DNA of 64,000 nt, taken from contig NZ_AP022870.1 of the NCBI RefSeq assembly GCF_011764545.1, positions 2,650,001-2,714,000 of the forward strand, written 5' to 3'. Below the pieces are notes generated by a model that saw only the letters and a list, made by a program, of their open reading frames with translations, was not told the DNA's origin and ran no database searches. The stretch is from Phytohabitans flavus. GTDB lineage: Bacteria; Actinomycetota; Actinomycetes; Mycobacteriales; Micromonosporaceae. The position numbers and the translations under genes were made by a program. Below are positions 8,635-16,209 of the stretch, piece after piece (within the stretch, counting starts at the first letter, position 1; each line of letters begins with the position of its first letter).

Positions 8635-9159
8635 GTGGCTGACATCGAGGTACGTTTCCGTCCGGTGGTGGAGGCGGACCTGGCGATGTTCCGCCGGTTC
8701 GCGGTGGAGCCGGGGTTGATCGGCCTGGACTGGGTGGGCTACAAGGACCCGGGCGCGGTCAGTCGCCGTTTCGCTACGGACAGTTATCTCAGTGCTGAGG
8801 ACGGCCGGTTGATGGTCGAGGCCGGGCCGGACTTCGACGCGGCGGGTCTCGTCAGCTGGCGCGTCGTCGGGTACGGCGTGGCGAAGGGCTGGGAGATCGG
8901 TATCGCGTTGCTGCCGGAGTGGCGGGGCCGTGGGATCGGGTGGCGGGCGCAGGCGATGCTGTGCGACTACCTGTTCGAGCACACGCCGGCGCAGCGGATC
9001 CAGGCGGGGACGCACCCGGAGAACCTGGCGGAGCAGCGTTCGCTGGAGAAGGCCGGCTTCCGGCTGGAGGGTGTGATCCGGGCGGCGGAGTGGCGGGCCG
9101 GCCGGTGGCGGGACGGCCACCTCTACAGCCGCCTCCGCGACGACCCGTCGCCTCTTTGA
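8635..9159 (+). CDS. GNAT family N-acetyltransferase
   Basis: About 174 aa from the GTG at 8635. The acetyl-CoA pyrophosphate loop is LLPEWRGRGIGWRAQ (Q/RxxGxG). The C-terminal strand pattern THPENLAEQRSLEKAGF (NxxSxxxxEKxGF type) and FRLEGVIRAAEWRAGRW place it with RimJ/RimL-like acetyltransferases acting on amines or protein N-termini. A longer reading frame starts at 8578 but would run through the terminator hairpin, so the GTG just after it is used. The substrate cannot be read from the sequence. Confidence 0.85.
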   Translation: MADIEVRFRPVVEADLAMFRRFAVEPGLIGLDWVGYKDPGAVSRRFATDSYLSAEDGRLMVEAGPDFDAAGLVSWRVVGYGVAKGWEIGIALLPEWRGRGIGWRAQAMLCDYLFEHTPAQRIQAGTHPENLAEQRSLEKAGFRLEGVIRAAEWRAGRWRDGHLYSRLRDDPSPL

Positions 9160-9163
9160 GAAG

Positions 9164-9182
9164 GCCGCTCCGAAAGAGCGGC
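9164..9182. terminator. Short hairpin after the GNAT gene
   Basis: Perfect 7-bp stem GCCGCTC/GAGCGGC with loop CGAAA directly after the stop. There is no T tract, so termination is only likely. Confidence 0.5.
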
Positions 9183-9193
9183 GCACGCTCAGG

Positions 9194-9212
9194 TTGACAT
9201 AATGTGCATTAT
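9194..9212. promoter_or_regulatory. AT-rich dyad overlapping a TTGACA box
   Basis: ATAATG-TG-CATTAT is a perfect 6-bp-arm dyad (9199-9212), conspicuously AT-rich for this genome. It abuts TTGACA at 9194-9199 and lies about 105 bp upstream of the gene at 9317. It is a probable operator, but the binding protein is not evident from neighbours. Confidence 0.5.
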
Positions 9213-9316
9213 CGAACAACGAGGTGGCCCACGCCCACCCGCGTGTCGGTGGACGTTGTCGGACCGGGCTGGTAGGAAGCTGTCATCAAACACGTGTACG
9301 GAAGAGGTAGGTAGTG

Positions 9317-10039
9317 ATGGCCGCCGCGCGCTCCGCCGTTCGAGGACTGTCGACCGACGACCTGCAGTCGATCCGCGACACGTTGGCCGCGGGTCGTAAG
9401 CCGCGGGTGATGTTCACCGAGACGGCCGGGCAGATCGCCGGTCAGATCGGGCAGGTGGTGGAGCTCAACGACCCGGACCTGTCGGACGAGTGGGTCGTGG
9501 TGCGGTTCGGCAAGGACGAGCTGCCGTTCTCCCCCACCGATCTGGTCATCCCGCCCAAGGGTGCCAAGGCCGCGCCGGCGAAGAAGGCGGCGCCGGAGCC
9601 GGAGGTGCCCGCCGCTCCCCAGCCAGAGTTCTTGATCACCAGGTCGCCGGTGCCGGCGCCGCGCGAGGAGGCGAAAGTGACCACTGTGGACGACGCAGCC
9701 GTGGAGGATTCGGGGGCGGCGGAGAAGCCGGCGGCCCGGAAGGCGGCCAAGGCCGTGAAGGCGAAGGCGCCGGCCGGTCTGACCGTCACGCTGTCGTACA
9801 CCGAGGGAGAGTGGACGGTCGCGGCGAACCAGGGGGCGAAGTCCCTGGCAAAGCCGTATGTGATCCGCCCGGCCGAGGCGTTGAAGATGGTGGCGCTGGT
9901 GGACGTGCCGGGTGTGCAGGAGGCGGTCGAGCAGATCCTGTCGGCGGAGCGCAACGAGGCCGAGCAGCAGGCGGAGAAGCTGCGTGCCGAGCTGGCCGAG
10001 ATCGAGGCGCGGCTGGCCGAGTTGCGCGACGTGGGCTGA
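9317..10039 (+). CDS. Conserved hypothetical protein with Ala/Lys/Pro linker and C-terminal coiled coil
   Basis: About 240 aa. The ATG at 9317 has AGAGG 9 nt upstream; a GTG lies one codon earlier. Three parts are visible. A compact N-terminal region (residues 1-80) contains TETAGQIAGQIGQVVELND and EWVVVRFGKDELPFSPTDLV. A low-complexity Ala/Lys/Pro linker spans about 80-155. A second small domain (LTVTLSYTEGEWTVAANQG, then KPYVIRPAEALKMV) leads into a C-terminal amphipathic helix rich in AExxAEL repeats. No enzyme motif, signal peptide or membrane segment is present. I do not recognise a functional family. It is followed after 6 bp by the PPOX-fold gene, so the two may be co-transcribed. Confidence 0.75.
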   Translation: MAAARSAVRGLSTDDLQSIRDTLAAGRKPRVMFTETAGQIAGQIGQVVELNDPDLSDEWVVVRFGKDELPFSPTDLVIPPKGAKAAPAKKAAPEPEVPAAPQPEFLITRSPVPAPREEAKVTTVDDAAVEDSGAAEKPAARKAAKAVKAKAPAGLTVTLSYTEGEWTVAANQGAKSLAKPYVIRPAEALKMVALVDVPGVQEAVEQILSAERNEAEQQAEKLRAELAEIEARLAELRDVG

Positions 10040-10045
10040 GGCGCC

Positions 10046-10501
10046 GTGGCGAGGTGGGCGGAGTTCGAGGGCGAGGCGCCGGAGCTGGCGTCGGTGGTGC
10101 GGCGCCTGTTCGAGGCGCACAAGCACAAGACCCTCGCGACGCTGCGCCGCGACGGCGGTCCGCGGATCAGTGGTACGGAGACCGAGTTCCGCGACGGTGA
10201 CCTGTGGTTCGGCAGCATGTGGATGGCGCGTAAGGCGGTCGATCTGCGGCGGGATCCGCGGTTCGCGCTGCACGGCCCGACGGTGGATCCGCCGGAGGGC
10301 GACCCGTCCACGTGGTCCGGCGAGGCGAAGCTGTCCGGCCGGGCGGTGGAGGTCGCCCAGCCGGAGCAGGGTGAGGAGCCGACGCACCTGTTCCGCGCCG
10401 ATGTCGAGGAGGTGGTCTGGACGCGGGTGGGTAGCCCGGCGGACCACCTCCTGATCGACCTGTGGCGGGCCGGCGAGGGGTTGCGCCGCTTCAGGCGCTG
10501 A
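10046..10501 (+). CDS. Pyridoxamine 5'-phosphate oxidase-fold (PPOX) protein
   Basis: 151 aa, GTG start 6 bp after the preceding gene. Split-barrel flavin/F420-binding fold: HKTLATLRRDGGPRISGTETEF is the typical N-terminal strand pair, DLWFGSMWMARKAVDLRRDPRFALH contains the cofactor-binding basic segment, and VVWTRVGSPADHLLIDLW closes the barrel. Actinobacterial members are often F420- or FMN-dependent reductases or haem-binding proteins. Which cofactor applies here cannot be decided. Convergent with cydB. Confidence 0.85.
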   Translation: MARWAEFEGEAPELASVVRRLFEAHKHKTLATLRRDGGPRISGTETEFRDGDLWFGSMWMARKAVDLRRDPRFALHGPTVDPPEGDPSTWSGEAKLSGRAVEVAQPEQGEEPTHLFRADVEEVVWTRVGSPADHLLIDLWRAGEGLRRFRR

Positions 10502-10510
10502 CGGGCCGGG

Positions 10511-11503
10511 TCAGTGGTAGCCGTCGTCGGCGGTGACGCGTTTGCGGAAGACCCAGTACGTCCAGCCCTGGTAGAGCAGGACGAGCGGGGTGAAGATGGC
10601 GGCCACCCAGGTCATCAGGCGCAGCGTGTAGGGCGACGAGGCGGCGTTGTGGACGGTCAGGTCGCCGGTGGGCAGCGTGGACGGGAGTACGGCCGGGTAG
10701 AGGGCGGCGAACAGGGCCACCACGAGCAGGCCGATCGTCACGGCGGTACCGAGGAAGGCCCAGCCTTCGCGGCGCCGGCGGTTGGCGGCCAGCGCCCCCA
10801 CCAGGGCGGCCGCCGCCACGACGCCGGCCACCACAGCGGCGGGTGACGAGCGCAGGGACAGCGTCCACGTGACGAAGGCGGCCAGGGCGAGCAGCGCCAC
10901 CGGGCCGACCCGGCCGGCGACGGTGAGGGCGCGTTCGCGGATCGGGGTCACGGTCTTGAGGGCGAGGAAGACCGCGCCGTGGGTGACGAAGAGCGTGAGC
11001 GTGACGAGGCCGCCGAGCAGGGCGTACGGGTGCAGCAGGTCGAGCAGTCCCCCGGTGTACTCGCCGTCCGCGGCAAGGGGCAGCCCGCGGGCGATGTTGG
11101 CGAACGCGACGCCCCACAGGAAGGCGGGTGCCACGGAGCCGAAGACGGTGGCGGCGTCCCAGCGGGCCCGCCATTTCGGGTCGTCGCGCATGCCGCGGTA
11201 CTCGAACGCCACGCCGCGCAGGATGAGGGCGACGAGGATGAGCAGCAGCGGCAGGTAGAGGGCGGAGAAGAGCGTGGCGTACCAGGCGGGAAACGCGGCG
11301 AACATCGCCCCGCCGGCGGTGATGACCCACACCTCGTTGCCGTCCCAGACGGGGCCGATGGTGGCCAGCAGGGTGCGGCGTTCGCGTTCGTCGCGGCCCA
11401 GGACGGGCAGCAGCGCCCCTACCCCGAAGTCGAAGCCCTCCAGGACGAAGTAGCCGGTGAACAGGGCGGCGATGAGCACGAACCAGACGGTGGTGAGCTC
11501 CAT
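10511..11503 (-). CDS. cydB: Cytochrome bd ubiquinol/menaquinol oxidase subunit II
   Basis: 330 aa integral membrane protein with about eight to nine hydrophobic helices. The N-terminus LTTVWFVLIAALFTGYFVLEGFDFGVG is the classical CydB signature (GFDFGVG), followed by GPVWDGNEVWVITAGGAMFAAFP. With CydA it forms the high-affinity terminal oxidase. The ATG shares its A with the cydA stop (TGATG), which means tight translational coupling. No cydCD exporter is visible next to it. Confidence 0.97.
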   Translation of the reverse strand: MELTTVWFVLIAALFTGYFVLEGFDFGVGALLPVLGRDERERRTLLATIGPVWDGNEVWVITAGGAMFAAFPAWYATLFSALYLPLLLILVALILRGVAFEYRGMRDDPKWRARWDAATVFGSVAPAFLWGVAFANIARGLPLAADGEYTGGLLDLLHPYALLGGLVTLTLFVTHGAVFLALKTVTPIRERALTVAGRVGPVALLALAAFVTWTLSLRSSPAAVVAGVVAAAALVGALAANRRRREGWAFLGTAVTIGLLVVALFAALYPAVLPSTLPTGDLTVHNAASSPYTLRLMTWVAAIFTPLVLLYQGWTYWVFRKRVTADDGYH

Positions 11504-12879
11504 CAGACCTCCACGGGCACGCGAGCAGGGTCAGGGGCGGGAGTGGTGGGCAGGCCGGCCTTCGCGTACCGGACCAGGAGCCGCACCTCGACGAGGGCGA
11601 GCGCCCCGTACAGGAGGGTGAACGTGGTGAACGAGGTGAGGACCTCGGTGAGTGAGACGCTGCGGGATACGCCGTCGCGGGTGAGCATCTCGCCGAAGAC
11701 GAGCCAGGGTTGGCGGCCCATCTCGGTGAAGATCCAGCCGAAGATGTTCGCGGCCATGGGTAGCAGCGGCAGGACGAGGCAGGCGCGGGCCAGCCACTTG
11801 GAGGTCGGGGTGCGGCCGCGGCGCTGCGACCAGAGGGCGATCAGGGCCATGAGGGCGGCGAGCATGCCGAGGCCGATCATGAGGCGGAAGCTCCAGTACG
11901 TGACCGGGATGACCGGGTTGTAGGTGCCGGGGCCGAACTGGGCGGCGTACTGGGTCTGTAGGTCGTTGATGCCTTCGACGCGGCCGTGGGTGTCCCCCGT
12001 ACCGAGCCAGGACAGCAGGTACGGGATCTTGATGGCGAACACTTCCTGCCCGCCGTCGAGGCTGCCGATGGTGAGGACGGAGAACGCGGCCGGCTGTTCG
12101 GTCTGGTAGAGGGCTTCGGCGGCGGCCATCTTCATCGGCTGTACCTCGGTCATGATCTTGCCTTGGGTGTCGCCGGTGATGGCGACGGCGGCCGCGGCGG
12201 CGAGGGTGACCCAGGCGCCGAGCCGCAGCGCGGGCCGGAACGCCTCGGTGCGGTGTTTGACCAGGTGCCAGAGGGCGACCGCGGTCATCAGGGCGCCGGC
12301 GACGAGGAAGCAGCCGGCGATGGTGTGCGGGAACGTGACGAGCGTGACCTTGTTGGTGAGCACGGCCCCGAAGTCGGTGAGCCGGGCCCGGCCGGTGTCG
12401 GGGTCGACCTCGTACCCGACCGGGTTCTGCATCCAGGAGTTGGCGGCGAGGATGAAGTAGGCGCTGGCGGTGGAGCCGGCCGCGGCGATCCAGATGCAGG
12501 CGAGGTGTATCCGCTGGGGCAGCCGTTCCCAGCCGAAGATCCAGAGGCCGAGGAAGGTGGACTCGAGGAAGAACGCGAAGAGCGCCTCGATGGCGAGCGG
12601 TACGCCGAAGACGTCGCCGACGAAGCGGGAGTAGTCGCTCCAGTTCATGCCGAACTGGAACTCCTGCACGATGCCGGTGACCACGCCCATGGCGAAGTTG
12701 ACCAGGAAGAGCTTGCCGTAGAACTTGGTCAGGCGCAGGTAGCGTTCGTCACCGGTGCGTACCCAGATGGTCTGGAGCACCGCGACGAGCACGGACAGGC
12801 CGATCGTGAGGGGAACGAAGAGGAAGTGGTAGACGGTGGTGACACCGAACTGCCAGCGGGCGACGTCGAGCGCGTCCAT
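11503..12879 (-). CDS. cydA: Cytochrome bd oxidase subunit I
   Basis: 458 aa, haem-carrying catalytic subunit of the bd-type menaquinol oxidase in the cytoplasmic membrane. Conserved blocks include WQFGVTTVYHFLFVPLTIG (axial haem histidine region), NFAMGVVTGIVQEFQFGMNW, and GWIFTEMGRQPW. It is shorter than the E. coli protein, consistent with the short Q-loop form usual in actinobacteria. The ATG at 12879 has GGAGGT 5-6 nt upstream. A dyad operator candidate sits directly upstream (12896-12912). Confidence 0.97.
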   Translation of the reverse strand: MDALDVARWQFGVTTVYHFLFVPLTIGLSVLVAVLQTIWVRTGDERYLRLTKFYGKLFLVNFAMGVVTGIVQEFQFGMNWSDYSRFVGDVFGVPLAIEALFAFFLESTFLGLWIFGWERLPQRIHLACIWIAAAGSTASAYFILAANSWMQNPVGYEVDPDTGRARLTDFGAVLTNKVTLVTFPHTIAGCFLVAGALMTAVALWHLVKHRTEAFRPALRLGAWVTLAAAAAVAITGDTQGKIMTEVQPMKMAAAEALYQTEQPAAFSVLTIGSLDGGQEVFAIKIPYLLSWLGTGDTHGRVEGINDLQTQYAAQFGPGTYNPVIPVTYWSFRLMIGLGMLAALMALIALWSQRRGRTPTSKWLARACLVLPLLPMAANIFGWIFTEMGRQPWLVFGEMLTRDGVSRSVSLTEVLTSFTTFTLLYGALALVEVRLLVRYAKAGLPTTPAPDPARVPVEV

Positions 12880-12895
12880 ACGGGACCTCCATCCT

Positions 12896-12921
12896 TACTA
12901 CGTCCCGTAGTAGATCGTAGT
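12896..12921. promoter_or_regulatory. Operator-like dyad upstream of cydAB
   Basis: TACTAC-GTCCC-GTAGTA (12896-12912) is a perfect inverted repeat with 6-bp arms, followed by a further GTAGT half-site at 12917. It lies 17 bp from the cydA start codon, so a bound protein would occlude the promoter or ribosome-binding region. TACTAC/GTAGTA arms resemble operators of BlaI/CopY-type winged-helix repressors; that link is inference. Confidence 0.6.
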
Positions 12922-12994
12922 TCGGCACGGCCCCTCCTCCCGGGTACGGCGAGAGTGGCCCTCGTCCCATTCGCGCTCCGCCGGCCCTTGAACA

Positions 12995-13050
12995 GCGGAG
13001 GGTGAGGCCGCGGGAGCGACGGTCCGGACCACCGCGGACATCGCGGTAGC
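12995..13050. repeat. 56-nt dispersed repeat, copy A
   Basis: Minus-strand copy of a 56-nt element also present at 37439-37494 (plus strand). The two differ at 4 positions, all transitions. It contains the palindrome GGTCCGGACC at 13021-13030. Read in one frame it encodes YRDVRGGPDRRSRGL, and three of the four differences are synonymous in that frame. It lies just past the stop of the gene at 13066, behind a small CCCT..AGGG hairpin. Confidence 0.8.
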
Positions 13051-13065
13051 CCTCTTCGAAAAGGG

Positions 13066-13599
13066 TTAGTTGGGCTGGCTGCGCTGGCGGACGTAGGCGA
13101 GCACGGCCTCGCGCGTCGTGCGGACGCCGAGCAGCTCGCGGGCCTGGGCGATGCGGCGGTTGGCGGTGCGCAGCGACAGGAACTCGGCGGCCGCCGCGGC
13201 GGCGATCGTCTCCCCGTTGGCCAGGCGCTCCAGCAGTGCCCGCTGCTCCGGTATCAGCTGGCCGACCACGTCGTCGCTGTCCGGTTCGGGTTCGGCGTCC
13301 GGGTCCGCGTACACCGGGCCGAGCCGGCCCAGGTCGGCGACGAGCGCCCGGCCCAGGTCCCCGGCCGGGTCGGTGATCGCCACGATGCCGGTGCCGCGGG
13401 CGGCGGCCAGGACGGCCAGGTGGGCGGTCTCCGCGTCCGGCACCCGGCCGAACAGCACCAGCCGCGCCTCCGCCATGTCCCACGCGACCTCGGTGAGCGC
13501 GAACCCCTCGCGGGTCTGCCAGCCGCCGCGGGCCAGCCGGCGCAGCACGCTCGTCGCGTCCGTCGACGTCGACACCACGTAGCGGGGCGCGTCACTCAT
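13066..13599 (-). CDS. LuxR/NarL-like helix-turn-helix protein
   Basis: 177 aa, ATG at 13599 overlapping the upstream regulator's stop by 4 bp. The C-terminal third carries a LuxR-type helix-turn-helix (residues about 120-170): LIPEQRALLERLANGE, then AAAAEFLSLRTANRRIAQARELLGVRTTREAVLAYV. The N-terminal 100 residues look receiver-like (VVSTSTDATSVLRRLARGG, AEARLVLFGRVPDAE) but lack a clear phospho-acceptor aspartate, so this may be an atypical receiver or a partner for the large LuxR ATPase encoded just upstream. Downstream is one copy of a dispersed repeat. Confidence 0.75.
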   Translation of the reverse strand: MSDAPRYVVSTSTDATSVLRRLARGGWQTREGFALTEVAWDMAEARLVLFGRVPDAETAHLAVLAAARGTGIVAITDPAGDLGRALVADLGRLGPVYADPDAEPEPDSDDVVGQLIPEQRALLERLANGETIAAAAAAEFLSLRTANRRIAQARELLGVRTTREAVLAYVRQRSQPN

Positions 13600-16052
13600 G
13601 TCGCCTGGCCCAGCCGCGCGGCCGCCTCGGTGCGGGTGCGGGCGCCGAGCTTGCGCATGCCGGAGCGGATGTGGGTCTCCACGGTCTCGCCGGAGATGCC
13701 GAGCTGCCCGGCGATGCGGCGGGTCGGTTCGCCGGCGGCGACGAGGCGGAGAACGTCGCGTTCGCGGTCGGTGAGATCGGTGCCGGCGCGGGGGCCGCGC
13801 TGGTCCCGGCGTACCGCGTGGCGGCGCAGCGCCCGCCTGGCCCGGCCGAGCAGCACCACCAGGCCGGCTTCCTCGGCGAGGCGTTCGGCGGCCAGCAGCG
13901 GCGGCACGGCCAGCGCGGGGTCGGTCTCGTGGATGCCCTGGGCGAGCAGGCAGCGGACCTCTTCGCGGACGGCGAGGTCGTGCCAGGCGGCCGCGGCCCG
14001 GTCGAAGCCGCCGGCTGCGGTCCACGCCTCCAGGGTGGCGGCGACCGCGGCGGCCCGGTCGACGGCGGCCTTGCCGGGTGGCGGTGCCAGGCCCAGGTCG
14101 GACGACGCCCAGCGGGCGGTGATCTCGTGCAGGCCGGCGACCAGCGCGCCGGCCCGGGCCAGGTCGGCGTGCGCGGGCCGCAGCGCCAGGTCGGGCTGCC
14201 CGTCCAGCCAGGCCGCCTCGCGCCCCACCCAGTCCAGCAGCGCGCTCGGCGCCGCCACCCCGGCCAGCCGGGACCGGGCCGGGGCGAGCAGCCCGCCGTC
14301 GGCCTCGACGAGGCTGGCGGCGGCGGTCGCGTACCCGCGGGCGAGGGCCGGCAGGGTGCGGTCGGTGAGGTCGCCGGCGCGGCGTACCACGTCGTCGGTG
14401 GCGGCGCCGCGCAGCGCCACGCACCACAGCTCGGCGGCGAGGAAGCGGGTCTGCCAGCTGTACGCCAGGTCGGCCGCGCACGCCTGGGCGGCGCTGCCCG
14501 CGGCCTGCGCCGCCTCGGCCAGCCGGCCGTCGGCGGCGAGGGTCTCCACCAGCAGCCAGGCGCTCCACCGGGCGGCGAGCAGGTCACCGGCGGCGCCCGC
14601 GGCGGCGGTGGCGGACGCCAGCCCGTACTCCCAGCCGTCGGCGCGCGCGTGTGCCCGTACCGCGGCGAGGGCGGCGCGCAGGCCGGCGTGCGGGGGTGGG
14701 TCGCCGTGGCGTTCGGCGATGCGGGCGGCCGCGGCGGTGGCCTCGGCCGGGTCTTCGGCGAGGCGGGCCAGCAGCAGGATCCGGTCGCGGGCGGCGACGA
14801 TGTCGCGGGCCGCGCCGTCGGGTACCGGCGCGGCGGCCTCCCGGGCGGCGGCGACCTCGCCGACCTGTAGCAGCGCCTCGGCGCGCAGCACCGCCGCGTC
14901 GACGCCGAGCGGCGGCCCGCCGGTGACGGTGAGGGCGCGCACCGCGGCGCGGGGCCGTCCACATGCGAGGGCGGCGGAGGCGGCGGCCACCCGCACCTGC
15001 GGCTCGGGGTCGACGCCGGGCAGGTCGCAGGCGAGCAGGAGCAGCTCGGCGCGTTCGCCGGCGGTCGCCATCCGGCCGGCGGCGGCGACGGCCACCTGGT
15101 ACGCGGCGGGGCCGTCCCCGGCGGCGGCGAGGTGTCGGGCCGCCTCGCGCGGCGGCACGAGGCTGGCCAGGCGCTGGTGCAGCGCCTGCCGCCCGGGCGG
15201 GTCCAGCAGGCCGGCGGCGACCTCGGCCAGGTACGGCGAGACCGGGGCGAGCTCGTCGCCGGAGTCCGGGGCGGCGACCACGAGTCCCGCCTCGAGCAGC
15301 TCGTCCACACCGGCGCCGAGGACCGCCGCGGTGGCGGGGCGGCCGAGCAGGCCGAGCGCGGCCATCGCGGTACGCGCCGGGCGGGTCAGGTCGGCGAGCG
15401 CGGCCGCCACCGCGTACTCCACCTGGGCGGCGTCCTCGGCCACGTCGGCGGTACCTCGGGAGGCGGTGTGGCGGGCGAGCGTCTCGACGGCGAGCGGCAC
15501 CCCGCCGGCCCGGGTCACGACAGCCGTGACCGCGGCCGGGTCCAGGCCGGGCGCGACGCGGCGGGCGAGGTCGGCGGCGTCCTCAGCGGACAGTGGCGGT
15601 ACCGCCAACCACCCGGTCGCGGCCGTACGCAGCGCCGCCACGCTCGCGGCCGGAAGCCGGTGCGGTGTACGCAGAGCGACCACTACCCGGCAGTGCGCGG
15701 CGATCGCTGGGAGGGCGGACAGGGTGGCGGGATCGGCCCACTGGAGGTCGTCGAGCAGCAGCAGCCCGTTGCGTACGCGGGAACGGACCGCCTCGGCGAG
15801 CAGCGCCGGGTCGGTGGCCGGCAGCCGCACCCGCACCGCGCGGGCCAGCGCGAACGCCGGCACGGCCTGGAGCATCGCGAGCCCGCCGCCGGCGAAGACC
15901 GGCCCGCGGAAGGCTTCGCCCAGCTTGGCGAGCACGGTGGACCGTCCGCTGCCCGGCCCGCCGGCGACGACGACCAGCGCGGGCGCGGCCAGCAGCGCGG
16001 TCGCCTCCTCGACGAGGGCGCCGGGCCGGGAGTCGGGGGGCGCGTGACGCAA
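13596..16052 (-). CDS. Large LuxR-family ATP-binding transcriptional regulator (LAL type)
   Basis: 818 aa. The N-terminal STAND-type ATPase has Walker A VVAGGPGSGRSTVL near residue 30 and Walker B NGLLLLDDLQWAD near residue 95, then a long Ala-rich helical repeat region, then a C-terminal LuxR HTH (DLTDRERDVLRLVAAGEPTRRIAGQL and ISGETVETHIRSGMRKL). The TTG at 16052 is chosen because GGGAGG lies 6 nt upstream. LAL regulators usually activate nearby genes after sensing a ligand. The divergent neighbour here is the dynamin pair, which is a candidate target. Confidence 0.9.
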   Translation of the reverse strand: MRHAPPDSRPGALVEEATALLAAPALVVVAGGPGSGRSTVLAKLGEAFRGPVFAGGGLAMLQAVPAFALARAVRVRLPATDPALLAEAVRSRVRNGLLLLDDLQWADPATLSALPAIAAHCRVVVALRTPHRLPAASVAALRTAATGWLAVPPLSAEDAADLARRVAPGLDPAAVTAVVTRAGGVPLAVETLARHTASRGTADVAEDAAQVEYAVAAALADLTRPARTAMAALGLLGRPATAAVLGAGVDELLEAGLVVAAPDSGDELAPVSPYLAEVAAGLLDPPGRQALHQRLASLVPPREAARHLAAAGDGPAAYQVAVAAAGRMATAGERAELLLLACDLPGVDPEPQVRVAAASAALACGRPRAAVRALTVTGGPPLGVDAAVLRAEALLQVGEVAAAREAAAPVPDGAARDIVAARDRILLLARLAEDPAEATAAAARIAERHGDPPPHAGLRAALAAVRAHARADGWEYGLASATAAAGAAGDLLAARWSAWLLVETLAADGRLAEAAQAAGSAAQACAADLAYSWQTRFLAAELWCVALRGAATDDVVRRAGDLTDRTLPALARGYATAAASLVEADGGLLAPARSRLAGVAAPSALLDWVGREAAWLDGQPDLALRPAHADLARAGALVAGLHEITARWASSDLGLAPPPGKAAVDRAAAVAATLEAWTAAGGFDRAAAAWHDLAVREEVRCLLAQGIHETDPALAVPPLLAAERLAEEAGLVVLLGRARRALRRHAVRRDQRGPRAGTDLTDRERDVLRLVAAGEPTRRIAGQLGISGETVETHIRSGMRKLGARTRTEAAARLGQAT

Positions 16053-16146
16053 CTGGAGCCTCCCGCGTCAGACCGTGGCACGAACATGGGATCCTGCGCC
16101 GGCAGGATATTCATAGTGTGGATCCGGCAGGAGGGACACCGACACG

Positions 16147-16203
16147 ATGAGCGAGCACGACCACAGGAACCACGCCATTGTCGCCGACCGTACCGCCGGC
16201 TGA
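16147..16203 (+). CDS. 18-codon upstream ORF preceding the dynamin operon
   Basis: ATG at 16147, downstream of AGGAGGG (about 12 nt), encodes MSEHDHRNHAIVADRTAG and stops at 16201-16203, only 6 nt before the dynamin ATG at 16210 and in the same frame. The dynamin ATG has no convincing ribosome-binding site of its own, so it may depend on re-initiation after this leader. It has no known family. It could be a regulatory leader peptide or non-functional. Confidence 0.4.
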   Translation: MSEHDHRNHAIVADRTAG

Positions 16204-16209
16204 CGAGTC

